From CALBZH01 sp964538515 (GTDB lineage Bacteria; Desulfobacterota; Syntrophobacteria; Syntrophobacterales; Syntrophobacteraceae): DNA of 64,000 bases. Positions 1 to 8,793 of the stretch are shown here, in pieces (position 1 is the first letter of the stretch; every line of letters starts with the position of its first letter). Made by a program: the position numbers and the translations under genes. The notes under the pieces are model-generated. The model saw only the letters and a list, made by a program, of their open reading frames with translations, did not search any database and was not told the origin of the DNA. The DNA lies in the NCBI GenBank assembly GCA_964538515.1, contig CAZIEW010000014.1, forward strand, positions 12,298 through 76,297, read 5' to 3'.

Positions 1-2
1 CG

Positions 3-1772
3 TCAGGAAGCAGCCTGGCGATTGTGACCAACGCAGGCGGTCCTGGAGTCATGGCCGTCGATGCCTTCTCCAAATGGCGGGTTGAGCCCGCGACGTTGAG
101 TGCCGAAACGCGCTCCAAGCTAGATGTTTTTCTGCCGCCATTCTGGAGCCATGGAAACCCAATCGACATCCTGGGAGACGCTACTCCGGAGCGATATGTC
201 CAAGCCGTTCGCGTTTGCTTGGAAGCCCCCGAGCTGTCCGGGCTCATTGTCATCCTTTCGCCTCAAGCGATGACCGACCCCACTGGAGTGGCCCAGGCCA
301 TAGCCGCCGAGATCCAGAATCGGCCGAAGCCGCTCATGGCCGTATGGATGGGGGCCAAGGACGTTTCCCAAGGGGTGGCCGTTCTCAACGAGGCCGGCAT
401 CACGACGTTTCAGACGCCCGAGGAGGCTGTGGACACGTTCATGCAGATGGTGTCTTATTCCCGGAACCTGGAGCTGCTTCAGGAAACGCCGCCCGGGCTT
501 CCGCACGACCTGCGTGTGAATACGGAGCAGGCAAGGACTTTCTTGGAGGAGTGCTTGAGACGTGGTGTCAAAGTCCTCTCTGAAGTCGAATCCAAGGCGG
601 TCCTATCGGCCTACGGCATTCCGGTCAACTCCACCGTGGTTGCCTCAACGACCACCGCAGCGGTGGAAGCAGCCAGGAGCATTGGGTTCCCGGTCGTCTT
701 AAAGATCTTTTCTCCGGACATAACCCACAAATCCGATGTGGACGGCGTGCGGGTTCACTTGAAAGATGAGGCGGAGGTCGGTGCGGCGTTTGAAGAGATC
801 ACGTCCCGGGCGGCAAGCCTCAGGCCGGATGCTAGAATCATGGGGGTCACGGTCCAAAGCCAGGTCCGGAAATCGGAGATCGAGCTGATCATCGGGAGTA
901 AGCGGGATCCCCATTTCGGGCCGCTGATCCTTTTCGGGATGGGAGGAATTCTAACCGAAGTGCTGAAGGATACCGCGGTTGACCTTCCGCCGTTGAACAT
1001 GCTCCTCGCCCGGCGGCTTATGGAGCGCACCCGCGTCTATCGCCTGCTCAAAGGGTTTCGGAACATCCCGGGGGCCGACCTGGATCAGGTGGCCGAGCTC
1101 CTGGTGCGGGTCTCTCAGCTGGTCACGGATTTCCCCCAGATCAATGAGCTGGACCTCAACCCCGTGGTGATCAGCGAGGGCCGCCCGATCGCGATTGACG
1201 GTCGGATCGTGATGGAGCCCACCGAGGTTGCCGCGCCAAGACACCTCATCATCAGCCCCTATCCCAATCAATACGAAAGCCACTGGATGCTCAAGGACGG
1301 GACTCCCGTGCTCATTCGTCCCATGAAGCCCGAGGATGAGCCCATGGTCGTCCAGTTGCTCGACAATTGCTCGGATCAGACCCTGTACTTTCGGTATTTC
1401 AGGGTGATCAAGACCTGGCCGCACGAAGCATTGATCCGGTTCACTCAAAATGATTACGATCGAGAGATCGGTCTCGCGGCCATCGGCGAGCCGCCCGGTC
1501 CTCCAGTGATGATGGGGGTCGGGCGGCTGGTCATGACCCCGGAGCGGGATGCGGCGGAATTTGCCGTCATCGTGGCCGATCCCTGGCAAGGAAAAGGGCT
1601 CGGTCCCAAGCTCATTGGAAGGGTCATCGAGATCGCCCGAGAAAACGGGGTGAAGGTGCTGGCCGGAGATGTCCTGTCCGAGAATCAGGCTATGTTGGAC
1701 CTCGTGCGGGGGATGGGATTCACGGTTCAGTCGCCCCAGGAGGGAACGTGCCGGGTGGAGATGCATCTGTGA
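3..1772 (+). CDS. Acyl-CoA synthetase (NDP-forming) / GNAT acetyltransferase fusion, 5' truncated by window edge
   Basis: The frame is already open at the left edge, so the N-terminal CoA-binding Rossmann domain lies outside; 589 residues are visible. They begin in the succinyl-CoA-ligase-like domain (SLAIVTNAGGPG). An ATP-grasp domain follows at about 190-410 (VVLKIFSPDITHKSDVDGV, then FGMGGILTEVLKDTAVDLPP and LNPVV). A C-terminal GNAT domain lies at about 435-589 with the acetyl-CoA loop QGKGLG. This order matches the bacterial Pat-type protein lysine acetyltransferases and ADP-forming acyl-CoA synthetases with a fused GNAT. In the family such proteins either make acyl-CoA with ATP or acetylate proteins such as acetyl-CoA synthetase. 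Which applies depends on the His in the missing part. Family assignment is firm; substrate is unknown. Confidence 0.9.
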   Translation, partial: SGSSLAIVTNAGGPGVMAVDAFSKWRVEPATLSAETRSKLDVFLPPFWSHGNPIDILGDATPERYVQAVRVCLEAPELSGLIVILSPQAMTDPTGVAQAIAAEIQNRPKPLMAVWMGAKDVSQGVAVLNEAGITTFQTPEEAVDTFMQMVSYSRNLELLQETPPGLPHDLRVNTEQARTFLEECLRRGVKVLSEVESKAVLSAYGIPVNSTVVASTTTAAVEAARSIGFPVVLKIFSPDITHKSDVDGVRVHLKDEAEVGAAFEEITSRAASLRPDARIMGVTVQSQVRKSEIELIIGSKRDPHFGPLILFGMGGILTEVLKDTAVDLPPLNMLLARRLMERTRVYRLLKGFRNIPGADLDQVAELLVRVSQLVTDFPQINELDLNPVVISEGRPIAIDGRIVMEPTEVAAPRHLIISPYPNQYESHWMLKDGTPVLIRPMKPEDEPMVVQLLDNCSDQTLYFRYFRVIKTWPHEALIRFTQNDYDREIGLAAIGEPPGPPVMMGVGRLVMTPERDAAEFAVIVADPWQGKGLGPKLIGRVIEIARENGVKVLAGDVLSENQAMLDLVRGMGFTVQSPQEGTCRVEMHL

Positions 1773-1796
1773 TCAAAAGCCACGCAGGCAAGTGAT

Positions 1797-2261
1797 ATGA
1801 TCATCTCGGAAACCGTCGAAATCGAGGCGCCCCTTTCGATCGTGTGGGAAGTGTTCTCGCGTCTGGAGCAGTGGGAAGAGTGGAGCTCGGTCTGTCGGAG
1901 CTGCAGCCTGGTTGAAGGGGATGAGCTCAGACAGGGTGTCTGCTTCTCGTTTACCCTACGCCCCTATTTTGTTCCCATCAAAATCACGCCGCGGGTCACC
2001 TTGTGCGATCCGGGAAGGGAGGTGATTTGGGAGGGGGAGCGTCTGGGCGTTCGTGCCCGTCACCGGTTCACGTTCGAGGAGACCGGGAATCAAGTTCGCC
2101 TTCACAGCGTGGAGGAGTTTGCGGGTGCACTCCTTTGGCTGAGCCATCTCCTGTTTGTCCCGAATCGTCTCCACAACCTGTCAAGAAAGCTGCTCCGGGA
2201 AATCAAGGCGCGCTCGGAAGGTCGTGCCAAGAGCGCGCCTGCATGCCCTTTGGGGCATTGA
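1797..2261 (+). CDS. SRPBCC (START/polyketide cyclase-like) family protein
   Basis: The 154-residue product starts with the typical SRPBCC opening strand (SETVEIEAPLSIVWEVFSRL), followed by EQWEEW, the usual tryptophan-rich helix-grip segment. The fold is a hydrophobic pocket used for lipid, polyketide or hormone binding or for aromatase/cyclase chemistry. Nothing shows which ligand applies here. It starts 24 bases after the acetyltransferase fusion on the same strand and may be cotranscribed with it. The ribosome binding site is weak (gcaagtgat before ATG). The tail after about residue 140 is basic and rich in Ala and Ser, with no clear domain. Family assignment is fairly sure; function is open. 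Confidence 0.75.
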   Translation: MIISETVEIEAPLSIVWEVFSRLEQWEEWSSVCRSCSLVEGDELRQGVCFSFTLRPYFVPIKITPRVTLCDPGREVIWEGERLGVRARHRFTFEETGNQVRLHSVEEFAGALLWLSHLLFVPNRLHNLSRKLLREIKARSEGRAKSAPACPLGH

Positions 2262-2427
2262 CGGAAAAGATGCTCTTAAGCGGGGCGGGGGCCGAAGCCC
2301 CCATGACTGACCCGGGTGGCTGCAATCCTGGAGCCTGCTTCTTGGGATCCGCTCATCAGGGGGGCCAATCCAAATCCTTGTCGCCGGAGACCCGGTCGCC
2401 TGGCGGAGCCCATCAATGGGGTAAGCC

Positions 2428-2778
2428 TTAGAAATTGAAGACCTTCGCTTCCGCGGCCATGTCGATGAGGTGAGGACCTCCGTCGAGCATCATGTTGGGG
2501 AAGAAATTGGATTCACTGAGCTTGCGATTGTTGGCGCAGGGAGTGCACACGCCGATGGGGATCTCTTTTTCTACCAGATAAGGCAGGTAGTCGTTTGGAC
2601 AATCCCCGGTGAGCGTCTTCTGAGCAAAATCCCTGTTCTTGTCTGCCCAGGTCACGCCGCCATCGATGAAGAATAGGTTCACGACGTGGCCCTTGGTATG
2701 GGCGATCTTGGCGAACTGGAAACACCTGGTGGCAGCCTCGTTGTCATCCTTACTCAGCACGAACAGAAAATTAGCCAT
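2428..2778 (-). CDS. DsrE family protein
   Basis: The 116-residue product opens with ANFLFVLSKDDNEAATRCFQ, the usual first strand and helix of DsrE/DsrF-like proteins, and keeps the GHVVNLFFIDGGV segment. The start is the ATG preceded by AGGAGG six bases upstream, which gives the standard family length. Cysteines occur at GDCP and in a CTPC motif at about residues 83-86. Related DsrE proteins carry sulfane sulfur on cysteine, but whether these residues do so cannot be told from sequence. The gene faces away from the histidine kinase to its right, and the shared region carries a tandem ATTGTAAAG repeat. Cytoplasmic; no sulfur-oxidation genes are near. Confidence 0.8.
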   Translation of the reverse strand: MANFLFVLSKDDNEAATRCFQFAKIAHTKGHVVNLFFIDGGVTWADKNRDFAQKTLTGDCPNDYLPYLVEKEIPIGVCTPCANNRKLSESNFFPNMMLDGGPHLIDMAAEAKVFNF

Positions 2779-2916
2779 CTCTTGCCTCCTGCACAGTTGG
2801 ATGTTGTTCTCCATGGGTTGCACTCCGCCATCAGCTCATCAACCTTAGCCAGATCACTTAAAGGAATTCAAGCAGAATACCTGTTTGGCGCTTCTGACTT
2901 CCTTGCAAGTCGTGGT

Positions 2917-2936
2917 ATTGTAAAGACATTGTAAAG
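2917..2936. repeat. Tandem ATTGTAAAG repeat in a divergent intergenic region
   Basis: Two exact copies of ATTGTAAAG separated by two bases give an 11-base period, close to one helical turn. They lie between the leftward DsrE gene and the rightward PAS kinase gene. The arrangement suits a pair of protein-binding half-sites on the same DNA face, but no regulator is identified and a chance repeat cannot be ruled out. Confidence 0.3.
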
Positions 2937-3102
2937 TGAGCGGTTTCGATGCCCTTGCGAGTGCGGCCCGTCGTATTCATGCGTCGAGGTGCCGTTTTCA
3001 TGCCCGCTCATTCGTGCTCTTGGTCTTGCCGGAGTACAGAGGGAAGAACAGCTCTCTCGGAAGGGCGCTGCCAGATGCCTTCTTCTGCTGGGGGTTGCCG
3101 AG

Positions 3103-5208
3103 ATGAGGAATTCACGTGAAATGATGAGCAGGATTCCGGTCGTCGCGTTCACTCCTGCACTGATTGCTGCCGGTGCTTCCATCCTTCTAACCTCGAGAAG
3201 CTCTCAGGTCCCGTACTGGGTTGGACCGATTGTTGTGCTCTTTGCCACTCTGACGGGGTGCTGGATCACGTTCTGGCTCCTTCTGAAGCAGAAACGGCTG
3301 AATCGTCCTGAAGACGACACCAGGTCTCTCATGAAGCGGGTAGAGCACGCCGGTGTCGAGGCTGCGTCCGACATGACGGTGGGCCTTTTGAGCGCCCCTG
3401 ATGAGACGGTCGGTTCCATCGGGGACCAGGAGGATTTCGCCTACCATTTGATCGACACAGCCCAAGCGATCGTGCTGGTCCTCGATGCCCAGGGGCGGAT
3501 CCTTTTAACCAACCGGTTCATGGAAGAGCTGACGGGTTATCGGTTCGATGAGATCAAGGGAGAGGACTGGTTTTCGACCTTTACCCCCGAACGGGACCGG
3601 GGGAGGCTCCGACGGCTGTTCTTGAAAGCCGTCGGTAACATCCGCACGCGGGGGCATGTGAGCGCCATCCTTACCCGGGAGGGAGCGGAGCGCGAAATCG
3701 AATGGCATAGCCGAACGCTCTACGGCCAAGACGGCCAGGCCGTGGGGCTGCTGTCGATCGGACTGGACGTGACAGAGCGGAGAAGAGCCGAGGAGGCGCT
3801 GAGGCGGAGTGAAGAGCGATATCGGGCGATCGTGGAGCAACAGACGGAGCTGATCTCTCGCTACACCCCCGATGGTACGCTGACGTTCGTCAATGATGCC
3901 TATGCGCGCTATTTTGGGGAAAAGCCCTCGGAGCTGCTGGGAAACAAATTTTGGCACCATGTTCCGGACGAAGACCAGCCTGCTCTTAGGAAGCATATTG
4001 CGTCACTTGGTCCGGATCGCCCGTTGGCCACCATCGAGCACGCGGTTCACACACCGGATGGAGTGCGCTGGCAGCAGTGGAGGGATCGTGCCGTGCTGGG
4101 ATCCGATGGAGAGCTGGTCGAGATTCTGGCGGTGGGGCGCGACATCACGGATAGAAAAGAGGTTGAGCTGAAGCTGGAGAAGGAGCGCCAGAGGCTTTAT
4201 GCTCTGCTGGACGGACTTCCCGCGGTCGTTTGCCTGCACGACAGGGAATACATCATCCGATTCGCCAACCGCGCCTTTCGGGAAAGCTTTGGCAGTGGGG
4301 AGGGGCGTTACTGCTACGAAGTGCTGCGTGGTTACGAGGGGCCCTGTGGGGATTGCATGACGCAGAAAGTGCTGGAAACGCTGGTGCCCCAACGCAGTGA
4401 GGCTGCGATTGAGAAGACGGGGAGAACGTATCAGGTTTTCAGCTACCCGTTTACGGATGTCGACGGGACGCCTTTGGCACTCGAGCTTTGGGTTGATGAC
4501 ACGGAACGGAAGGAAGGTGAGCGAGCCCTTCGCGAATCCGAGTCTGCTTTGCGCGCACTCTCTTCGCGGCTGCTGAAAGCCCAGGAGGAGGAGCGCAAGC
4601 GGATTGCCGTCGAACTGCATGACAGCATCGGGTCTTCCCTCACCGGGATCAAGATGTTCCTTCAAAACGCGATGGCTCTTCTGAAGAGCGGGGAATCCGC
4701 CGAGTCCGCCTTGGAGCACCTGCTGTGGGTTACGCAGAACGCCATCGAGGAGAGTCGACGGATTGTGACGGACCTCCGTCCTTCCATTCTGGACGATCTG
4801 GGTATCGTCAAGACCGTAGGTTGGTTTTGTCGTGAATTTATGAGGATGCACCCGAACGTCTTCGTCGCGGAGGAGGTGGACGTTCAGGAGGAGGAAATCC
4901 CGGATGACCTTCGGATCGTGATCTTCCGAGTGATGCAGGAAGCCTTCCACAATATTGCCAAGCACAGCGGAGCGGAGTTTGTTACGGTTGATTTCAGAAG
5001 AGCGGATGGGAAGATTCAGATCACCATCGAAGACAACGGAGGGGGATTTGACGTTGATTCGATCGACGTCATGCGCAAGAAAACTCAAGGAATTGGCCTG
5101 ACCGGCATGAAAGAAAGGACGGAGCTCAGTGGCGGGGTGTTTGAGATCCGATCGACTCCGGGTATGGGGACCGAAGTCCGGGCCTCATGGCCCGCAATCG
5201 TCCCCTGA
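3103..5208 (+). CDS. Membrane PAS-domain sensor histidine kinase (NarL-partner type, HisKA_3)
   Basis: About 701 residues from the ATG chosen here. An upstream GTG at 2989 and an ATG at 3121 (AGGA about 11 bases upstream) are alternatives. Two hydrophobic segments near the N-terminus (IPVVAFTPALIAAGASILL and WVGPIVVLFATLTGCWITFW) suggest a membrane hairpin. Three PAS domains follow; the third contains CYEVLRGYEGPCGDC, a cysteine pattern seen in some redox-type PAS domains. The kinase core is of the HisKA_3/HATPase type: the phospho-acceptor His is in ERKRIAVELHDSIGSSLTGI, the N box in EAFHNIAKHSGA and the G boxes in DNGGGFD and GIGLTGMKER. No LuxR/NarL response regulator is adjacent, so the partner is encoded elsewhere. 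Signal unknown. Confidence 0.88.
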   Translation: MRNSREMMSRIPVVAFTPALIAAGASILLTSRSSQVPYWVGPIVVLFATLTGCWITFWLLLKQKRLNRPEDDTRSLMKRVEHAGVEAASDMTVGLLSAPDETVGSIGDQEDFAYHLIDTAQAIVLVLDAQGRILLTNRFMEELTGYRFDEIKGEDWFSTFTPERDRGRLRRLFLKAVGNIRTRGHVSAILTREGAEREIEWHSRTLYGQDGQAVGLLSIGLDVTERRRAEEALRRSEERYRAIVEQQTELISRYTPDGTLTFVNDAYARYFGEKPSELLGNKFWHHVPDEDQPALRKHIASLGPDRPLATIEHAVHTPDGVRWQQWRDRAVLGSDGELVEILAVGRDITDRKEVELKLEKERQRLYALLDGLPAVVCLHDREYIIRFANRAFRESFGSGEGRYCYEVLRGYEGPCGDCMTQKVLETLVPQRSEAAIEKTGRTYQVFSYPFTDVDGTPLALELWVDDTERKEGERALRESESALRALSSRLLKAQEEERKRIAVELHDSIGSSLTGIKMFLQNAMALLKSGESAESALEHLLWVTQNAIEESRRIVTDLRPSILDDLGIVKTVGWFCREFMRMHPNVFVAEEVDVQEEEIPDDLRIVIFRVMQEAFHNIAKHSGAEFVTVDFRRADGKIQITIEDNGGGFDVDSIDVMRKKTQGIGLTGMKERTELSGGVFEIRSTPGMGTEVRASWPAIVP

Positions 5209-5330
5209 CGGACGCCTGCGAGGAATCGGGCTAGCTGCCAATCTCCGATGACGCCCGGGGCTATGAGGGCAATCTTGATGGAAGGGGCCTGGCATCGGGG
5301 CTCGGAAGCCTCGACTTGATTCCGCAACGC

Positions 5331-5996
5331 TTACTTGGCCTGTCTGGGAGGCAGTGAGCTGGTGACACCACGGACAAAATCGGCACGTGCCTGCGGATCA
5401 GTGATGCAGAGGCCGACCAGGTCGTCCAGGCTGTCCATGATCTGTTGGGTTGCCACCTGAGCCCGCTCTTGCCCGTATTGGTCCTTGGCTTCAAGGGAGA
5501 GATAGATGATGCGTGTGAGTGCCAGGGAGAGCTCGGCGATGTTTTGCTGGATAGCGATCAACTGATCGCGGGCCACCTGCATCTGCTCGTTGGTTTCCTT
5601 GGTGCGCAGCTCGCGATCCTTAAGGCCTTCTTCCGCGGCCTTGATCGCCTCGGTGAGGTCTTCCGCGGTTTTTCCTTCGTTGCTCAGCTTCTGGCGGAGC
5701 TCCTCGCTGGTCGCCAGAAGGGCGGCAATGGCTTCGCGCTCGGCCGAAGCGCTTTTCTTCATTTCATAGAGAGCATCGTCCTTGATTTGATTGATCTGGG
5801 TCTGAAATAGCTCGAAGCCAGGCACTTGAAACTGGACCTGGCGAACCCAGTCATGGTGAGCGATTCCCCACCCCGAGACCATCCCGAAGAGGAGGAGGAT
5901 GGTCAGGACGGGTGCATCCATGCGCCTTCCAACCGCCATGCCGATCGAAAAGACGGTGATCATCGCAAAGACGGCTAGTCCGATCGCTTCCTTCAT
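5331..5996 (-). CDS. Membrane-anchored coiled-coil protein of unknown function
   Basis: The 221-residue product was not recognised. The start is the ATG after GGGGGAAGATCGAAG. Two short transmembrane segments (AIGLAVFAMITVFSIGMAVG and APVLTILLLFGMVSGWGIA) are followed by a long Ala/Glu/Lys/Gln-rich stretch from about residue 75 to 175. Its heptad-like spacing suggests a coiled coil, and a C-terminal helical region follows. A role as a membrane-tethered scaffold or dimeric accessory protein is possible but unproven. It converges with the kinase gene to its left; the next gene to its right diverges from it. Confidence 0.6.
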   Translation of the reverse strand: MKEAIGLAVFAMITVFSIGMAVGRRMDAPVLTILLLFGMVSGWGIAHHDWVRQVQFQVPGFELFQTQINQIKDDALYEMKKSASAEREAIAALLATSEELRQKLSNEGKTAEDLTEAIKAAEEGLKDRELRTKETNEQMQVARDQLIAIQQNIAELSLALTRIIYLSLEAKDQYGQERAQVATQQIMDSLDDLVGLCITDPQARADFVRGVTSSLPPRQAK

Positions 5997-6449
5997 CTTC
6001 GATCTTCCCCCTTTTGATAAACCTGCCTGACCCAACAAGGTATGGGATGGAGCATCGTGAGAGCACTCGAGTGCGTGAACAACGGAGCCTCCGGCCGGAC
6101 CTGAAGGCTGGCTGAGCGAGAACATTCCGGTTTCTGGCATTTTCCGACTCGAAGTGCAAGGGAATCATGCCTGACTCCGAGCAGGTCTTCAAGCATTCGC
6201 ACACAGGAGGATCGGAAGGTGAGGGGATCGGACTTCTTGGACTTGGGTAGGGGACGATTAGGGCGGCTTGCGCTGCTTCTTTCCGGGAGAAAAAAAGCAC
6301 AATGTTCTCGTTCGCTGTGCATTTTCATTATCGCTTCTTGTGAATTTTATGGTAAAGATAGGCCGCCAAGGCAAACTGGACGGGTTGTGCAAATCAGAGC
6401 GACGGAATTGGCTTCAGGAAGGTCTCGATGATGTGCCAAAGGAGGTGCA
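5997..6449. other. Divergent intergenic region
   Basis: About 450 bases between the leftward coiled-coil gene and the rightward DUF1566 gene. No convincing protein is encoded. A short inverted repeat GCACA...TGTGC (about 6297-6320) flanked by A and T runs sits in it and could form a small hairpin. The rest looks like promoter space for the two genes, but I could not point to a clear -35/-10 pair. Confidence 0.4.
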
Positions 6450-6839
6450 ATGGAAGGTCGATTTGTGGTGAAGGAAGATCAACTGGTTCTGGATCGTGAG
6501 ACCGGACTGATGTGGCAACGACAGGCCTCGAGTGATCGCATGGTCTGGAAGGATGGGTTTGGCTATATCGACAGACTGAATCAGGCCAAATTTGCGGGCT
6601 TCAGTGATTGGCGCTATCCAACCAAGGATGAGCTGGAAACGTTGATTTTGAAGGAAGAAAATCGCCTGACGGGTTTGTATATCGATGGTGTCTTCGGCAG
6701 TCAAAGGAACTGCTGGTCCTCGTCCGAGGCCGGACATCACAAAGCTTGCTACGCAGATTTCTACTACGGGGATATGTATCTCATCGAAGAAAATTACGCC
6801 AACCACTTCATCCGGGCGGTGCGTAGCTCCCAGGGATGA
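6450..6839 (+). CDS. DUF1566 (Lcl C-terminal-like) domain protein
   Basis: The 129-residue product is almost entirely one DUF1566 domain. It shows the characteristic DRETGLMWQR start, a Trp/Tyr-rich middle (GFSDWRYPTKDELETL) and CWSSSEAGH near the end, where family members usually have a WSS motif, then FIRAVRSS. In the family the domain occurs in secreted or surface proteins of unknown role, often with lectin-like or adhesin-like modules. Here it stands alone without a signal peptide. The ribosome binding site is unusually strong (AAGGAGGTGCA before ATG), which fixes the start. The trmL gene follows in the same direction. Confidence 0.8.
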   Translation: MEGRFVVKEDQLVLDRETGLMWQRQASSDRMVWKDGFGYIDRLNQAKFAGFSDWRYPTKDELETLILKEENRLTGLYIDGVFGSQRNCWSSSEAGHHKACYADFYYGDMYLIEENYANHFIRAVRSSQG

Positions 6840-6912
6840 GAAGGCTTGCCTCGAAATGGGTGGAGCAGTCGGTCCGCGGCCACCTGGAAGGTGGGGGAGA
6901 TCGTCGCTGGAC

Positions 6913-7365
6913 GTGGTCCTTTATCAGCCGGAGATTCCTCAGAACACGGGGAACGTCGCCCGGACCTGTGCTGCAACCCACACGCCTCTTCATTTAGTCG
7001 AACCGTTGGGCTTCCGGATTACCGACAGGCATCTCAAACGGGCCGGCCTGGATTATTGGCCGTTCGTGTCGCTCAGGGTCCACCCGAGCATGGAGTCCCT
7101 GAAGGCGGCCCTTCCTGGAGCGAGGTGGGTGCTCTTTTCGGCCCACGCGTGCCGGTCAGTCTATGCCTTTGAGTTTCGGCCTGGTGATTGCCTGGTCTTC
7201 GGGTCCGAAACGAGCGGTCTCCCGAAAGAACTCCTTGACCTAGCGCCAGAGAATGTTCTACAGATCCCAATTGATCGATCCCAAGTCCGAAGCCTGAATC
7301 TGGCGACCTCCGTTGGGGTCGCACTGTTTGAGGCTATGCGCCAGCTGATGTTGCGTGATTCCTGA
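6913..7365 (+). CDS. trmL: tRNA (cytidine(34)-2'-O)-methyltransferase
   Basis: SPOUT-family methyltransferase that 2'-O-methylates the wobble nucleotide of certain tRNA-Leu isoacceptors using S-adenosylmethionine. The product has the TrmL opening (VVLYQPEIPQNTGNVARTC), the FGSETSGLPKEL loop and the C-terminal trefoil-knot segment (IPIDRSQVRSLNLATSVGV), in about 150 residues, the family norm. The start is uncertain. The GTG used here fits the family N-terminus but lies 13 bases from the GGGGGAG motif. A CTG two codons upstream has ideal spacing. An ATG at 6856 would add 19 unusual residues. It follows the DUF1566 gene closely. Confidence 0.9.
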   Translation: MVLYQPEIPQNTGNVARTCAATHTPLHLVEPLGFRITDRHLKRAGLDYWPFVSLRVHPSMESLKAALPGARWVLFSAHACRSVYAFEFRPGDCLVFGSETSGLPKELLDLAPENVLQIPIDRSQVRSLNLATSVGVALFEAMRQLMLRDS

Positions 7366-7757
7366 TCAAGCTCCGCCCACCGCAGTGACGTGAAAGGTGT
7401 TCTCTACGGCAACCACCTCAAGCCACTTGGGAAGCCCTATGGAGAAGCTCAGTAAGGAAGGGGTCTTGGCAAAGGTCTTTGAGCTCTGCCCGGAGATTCA
7501 GCAGCTGGGGATACAGCCCGTTGTTTTGGGCAAAGGAAATCGGTATTGAGTGATCCTATTTGAGAGCAGGGACTGCTCGAAGAAGAAAGCGCCGTTGAGC
7601 TCGTTTCGAATCCGGCCCGGTAACGATGACGGATACGGTCCCGGGGCGAAGCTTCCGTGGGCACAGGACCTGTGCTCGGCAGTGAAGGAGGCGACCAGAA
7701 AGATGAAGTGGAGCAGCAAGGGCTCTTGCGGGAAGAAGCGCGCTGGCGGCCAGACAA
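7366..7757. other. Intergenic region without a convincing gene
   Basis: About 390 bases between trmL and the next gene. A 36-codon frame at 7439-7549 (start MEKLSKEGVLAKVFELC) has a poor ribosome binding site and no recognised relative; it could be a remnant. A T-loop-like string TTCGAATCC occurs near 7609, but no tRNA cloverleaf can be built around it. I see no clear terminator or promoter. Confidence 0.35.
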
Positions 7758-8264
7758 ATGGAGATAAGTCAAGTGGCGGAAATCGAGTGGAAAGGTGCCA
7801 TATGGAGAGCTGCGTTCGGTAGCCTTTCCGTGAAGGAGTTGTTAACGATCCTCAAGGGCTTTGGGCCCATGGAAATATTGGAGTTCGAAAAGCCGGAGCT
7901 AGCCAAAGGGCAGATCAGCATCTCGTTGTCTCCGGAGGGCAAGAAACAGATCACGTTGTACCATCTGGAAGTCGAGGGGATGCGGCGAAAAGGCCAGGGG
8001 CGCGCTGCCCTTCAATGGCTCAAGCAGATTTTCAAGGGTGACTTGTATGTCGAAGATCCCGGGGTGATTCGGGTGAAGAATGCGAACCCGGAGACCCTTC
8101 TCTTTTGGGTCAAGATGTTTCGGGAGGGGCTCATTGAGGCGCTGGAGAGTGAAATGTGTGCCCTCCAACCCGAGATGACTGAAGAGGAGATCGTTCGGCT
8201 CGAGGCTGCGCTCCGAGGCTCGAGCGTGTCGGACAACAGTCGGGCCGTGAGTCATGAGCGCTAA
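7758..8264 (+). CDS. GNAT-like acyltransferase-fold protein, uncharacterised
   Basis: The 168-residue product was not assigned to a named family. The middle contains LYHLEVEGMRRKGQGRAALQ, which resembles the beta4/alpha3 acetyl-CoA loop of GNAT enzymes (R/Q-x-x-G-x-G/A, here RRKGQGRA). It is followed by an alpha helix and a beta segment, as in that fold. The N-terminal part (AFGSLSVKELLTILKGFG) is unusual for GNATs. Its end overlaps the start of the heptose adenylyltransferase gene by 11 bases, so the two are probably translationally coupled. A link to envelope or nucleotide-sugar chemistry is conjecture from context. Confidence 0.55.
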   Translation: MEISQVAEIEWKGAIWRAAFGSLSVKELLTILKGFGPMEILEFEKPELAKGQISISLSPEGKKQITLYHLEVEGMRRKGQGRAALQWLKQIFKGDLYVEDPGVIRVKNANPETLLFWVKMFREGLIEALESEMCALQPEMTEEEIVRLEAALRGSSVSDNSRAVSHER

Positions 8265-8748
8265 GGCCAAGATCCGAAGTGCCGGAGAGATCGCTCTGTT
8301 GTGCGATGCCATCCGTGAGGAGCCGGGCGTTCGGATCGTTTTCACCAACGGCTGTTTTGATCTCATGCACGTTGGGCACGTGCGCTACCTGGAGGAGGCG
8401 AGGGGGCTCGGAGACTGGCTGATCGTTGGTGTCAACACGGATGCCTCGGTCAGGGGGATCAAAGGGGCGCTGCGTCCGATCGTCGAGGAGCGCGACCGAT
8501 TCGAGGTGTTGGCCGCCCTTGAGTGTGTGGATTATGTGGTGCCATTCGACACGCCTGATCCCCTGCCCCTCATTCGCGTGGTCCAACCGCATGTTTTGGT
8601 GAAAGGAGCGGATTGGCAGGAAGATCAGATCGTCGGGGCGGATGTGGTGCGCGCTGCCGGAGGAGTGGTTGTGAGAATCCCGCTTACACCTGGGAAGTCC
8701 ACCACAACCTTGATTGACCGCATTGTTTCTCGATTCAAAGCGACGTGA
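8254..8748 (+). CDS. rfaE2: D-glycero-beta-D-manno-heptose 1-phosphate adenylyltransferase
   Basis: Transfers AMP from ATP to heptose 1-phosphate to give ADP-heptose for the LPS inner core. The 164-residue product is a single nucleotidyltransferase domain with NGCFDLMHVGHVRYLEEA carrying the HxGH motif. VNTDASVRGIKG and the C-terminal signature PLTPGKSTTTLIDRI are also present. It lacks the ribokinase half found in fused HldE, so the kinase RfaE1 must be encoded elsewhere. Its start lies inside the end of the upstream GNAT-like gene. Together with lpxD and lptD in this window it shows that the organism makes a heptose-containing LPS. Confidence 0.92.
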   Translation: MSAKAKIRSAGEIALLCDAIREEPGVRIVFTNGCFDLMHVGHVRYLEEARGLGDWLIVGVNTDASVRGIKGALRPIVEERDRFEVLAALECVDYVVPFDTPDPLPLIRVVQPHVLVKGADWQEDQIVGADVVRAAGGVVVRIPLTPGKSTTTLIDRIVSRFKAT

Positions 8749-8793
8749 CTTGCTCTGAGCCAGATCGCTGTGAGCCCATTGTGAGAGGATAGC

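Noticed and set aside
7590..7630. T-loop-like TTCGAATCC suggesting a tRNA
   Set aside because: No matching acceptor, D or anticodon arms can be formed around it.
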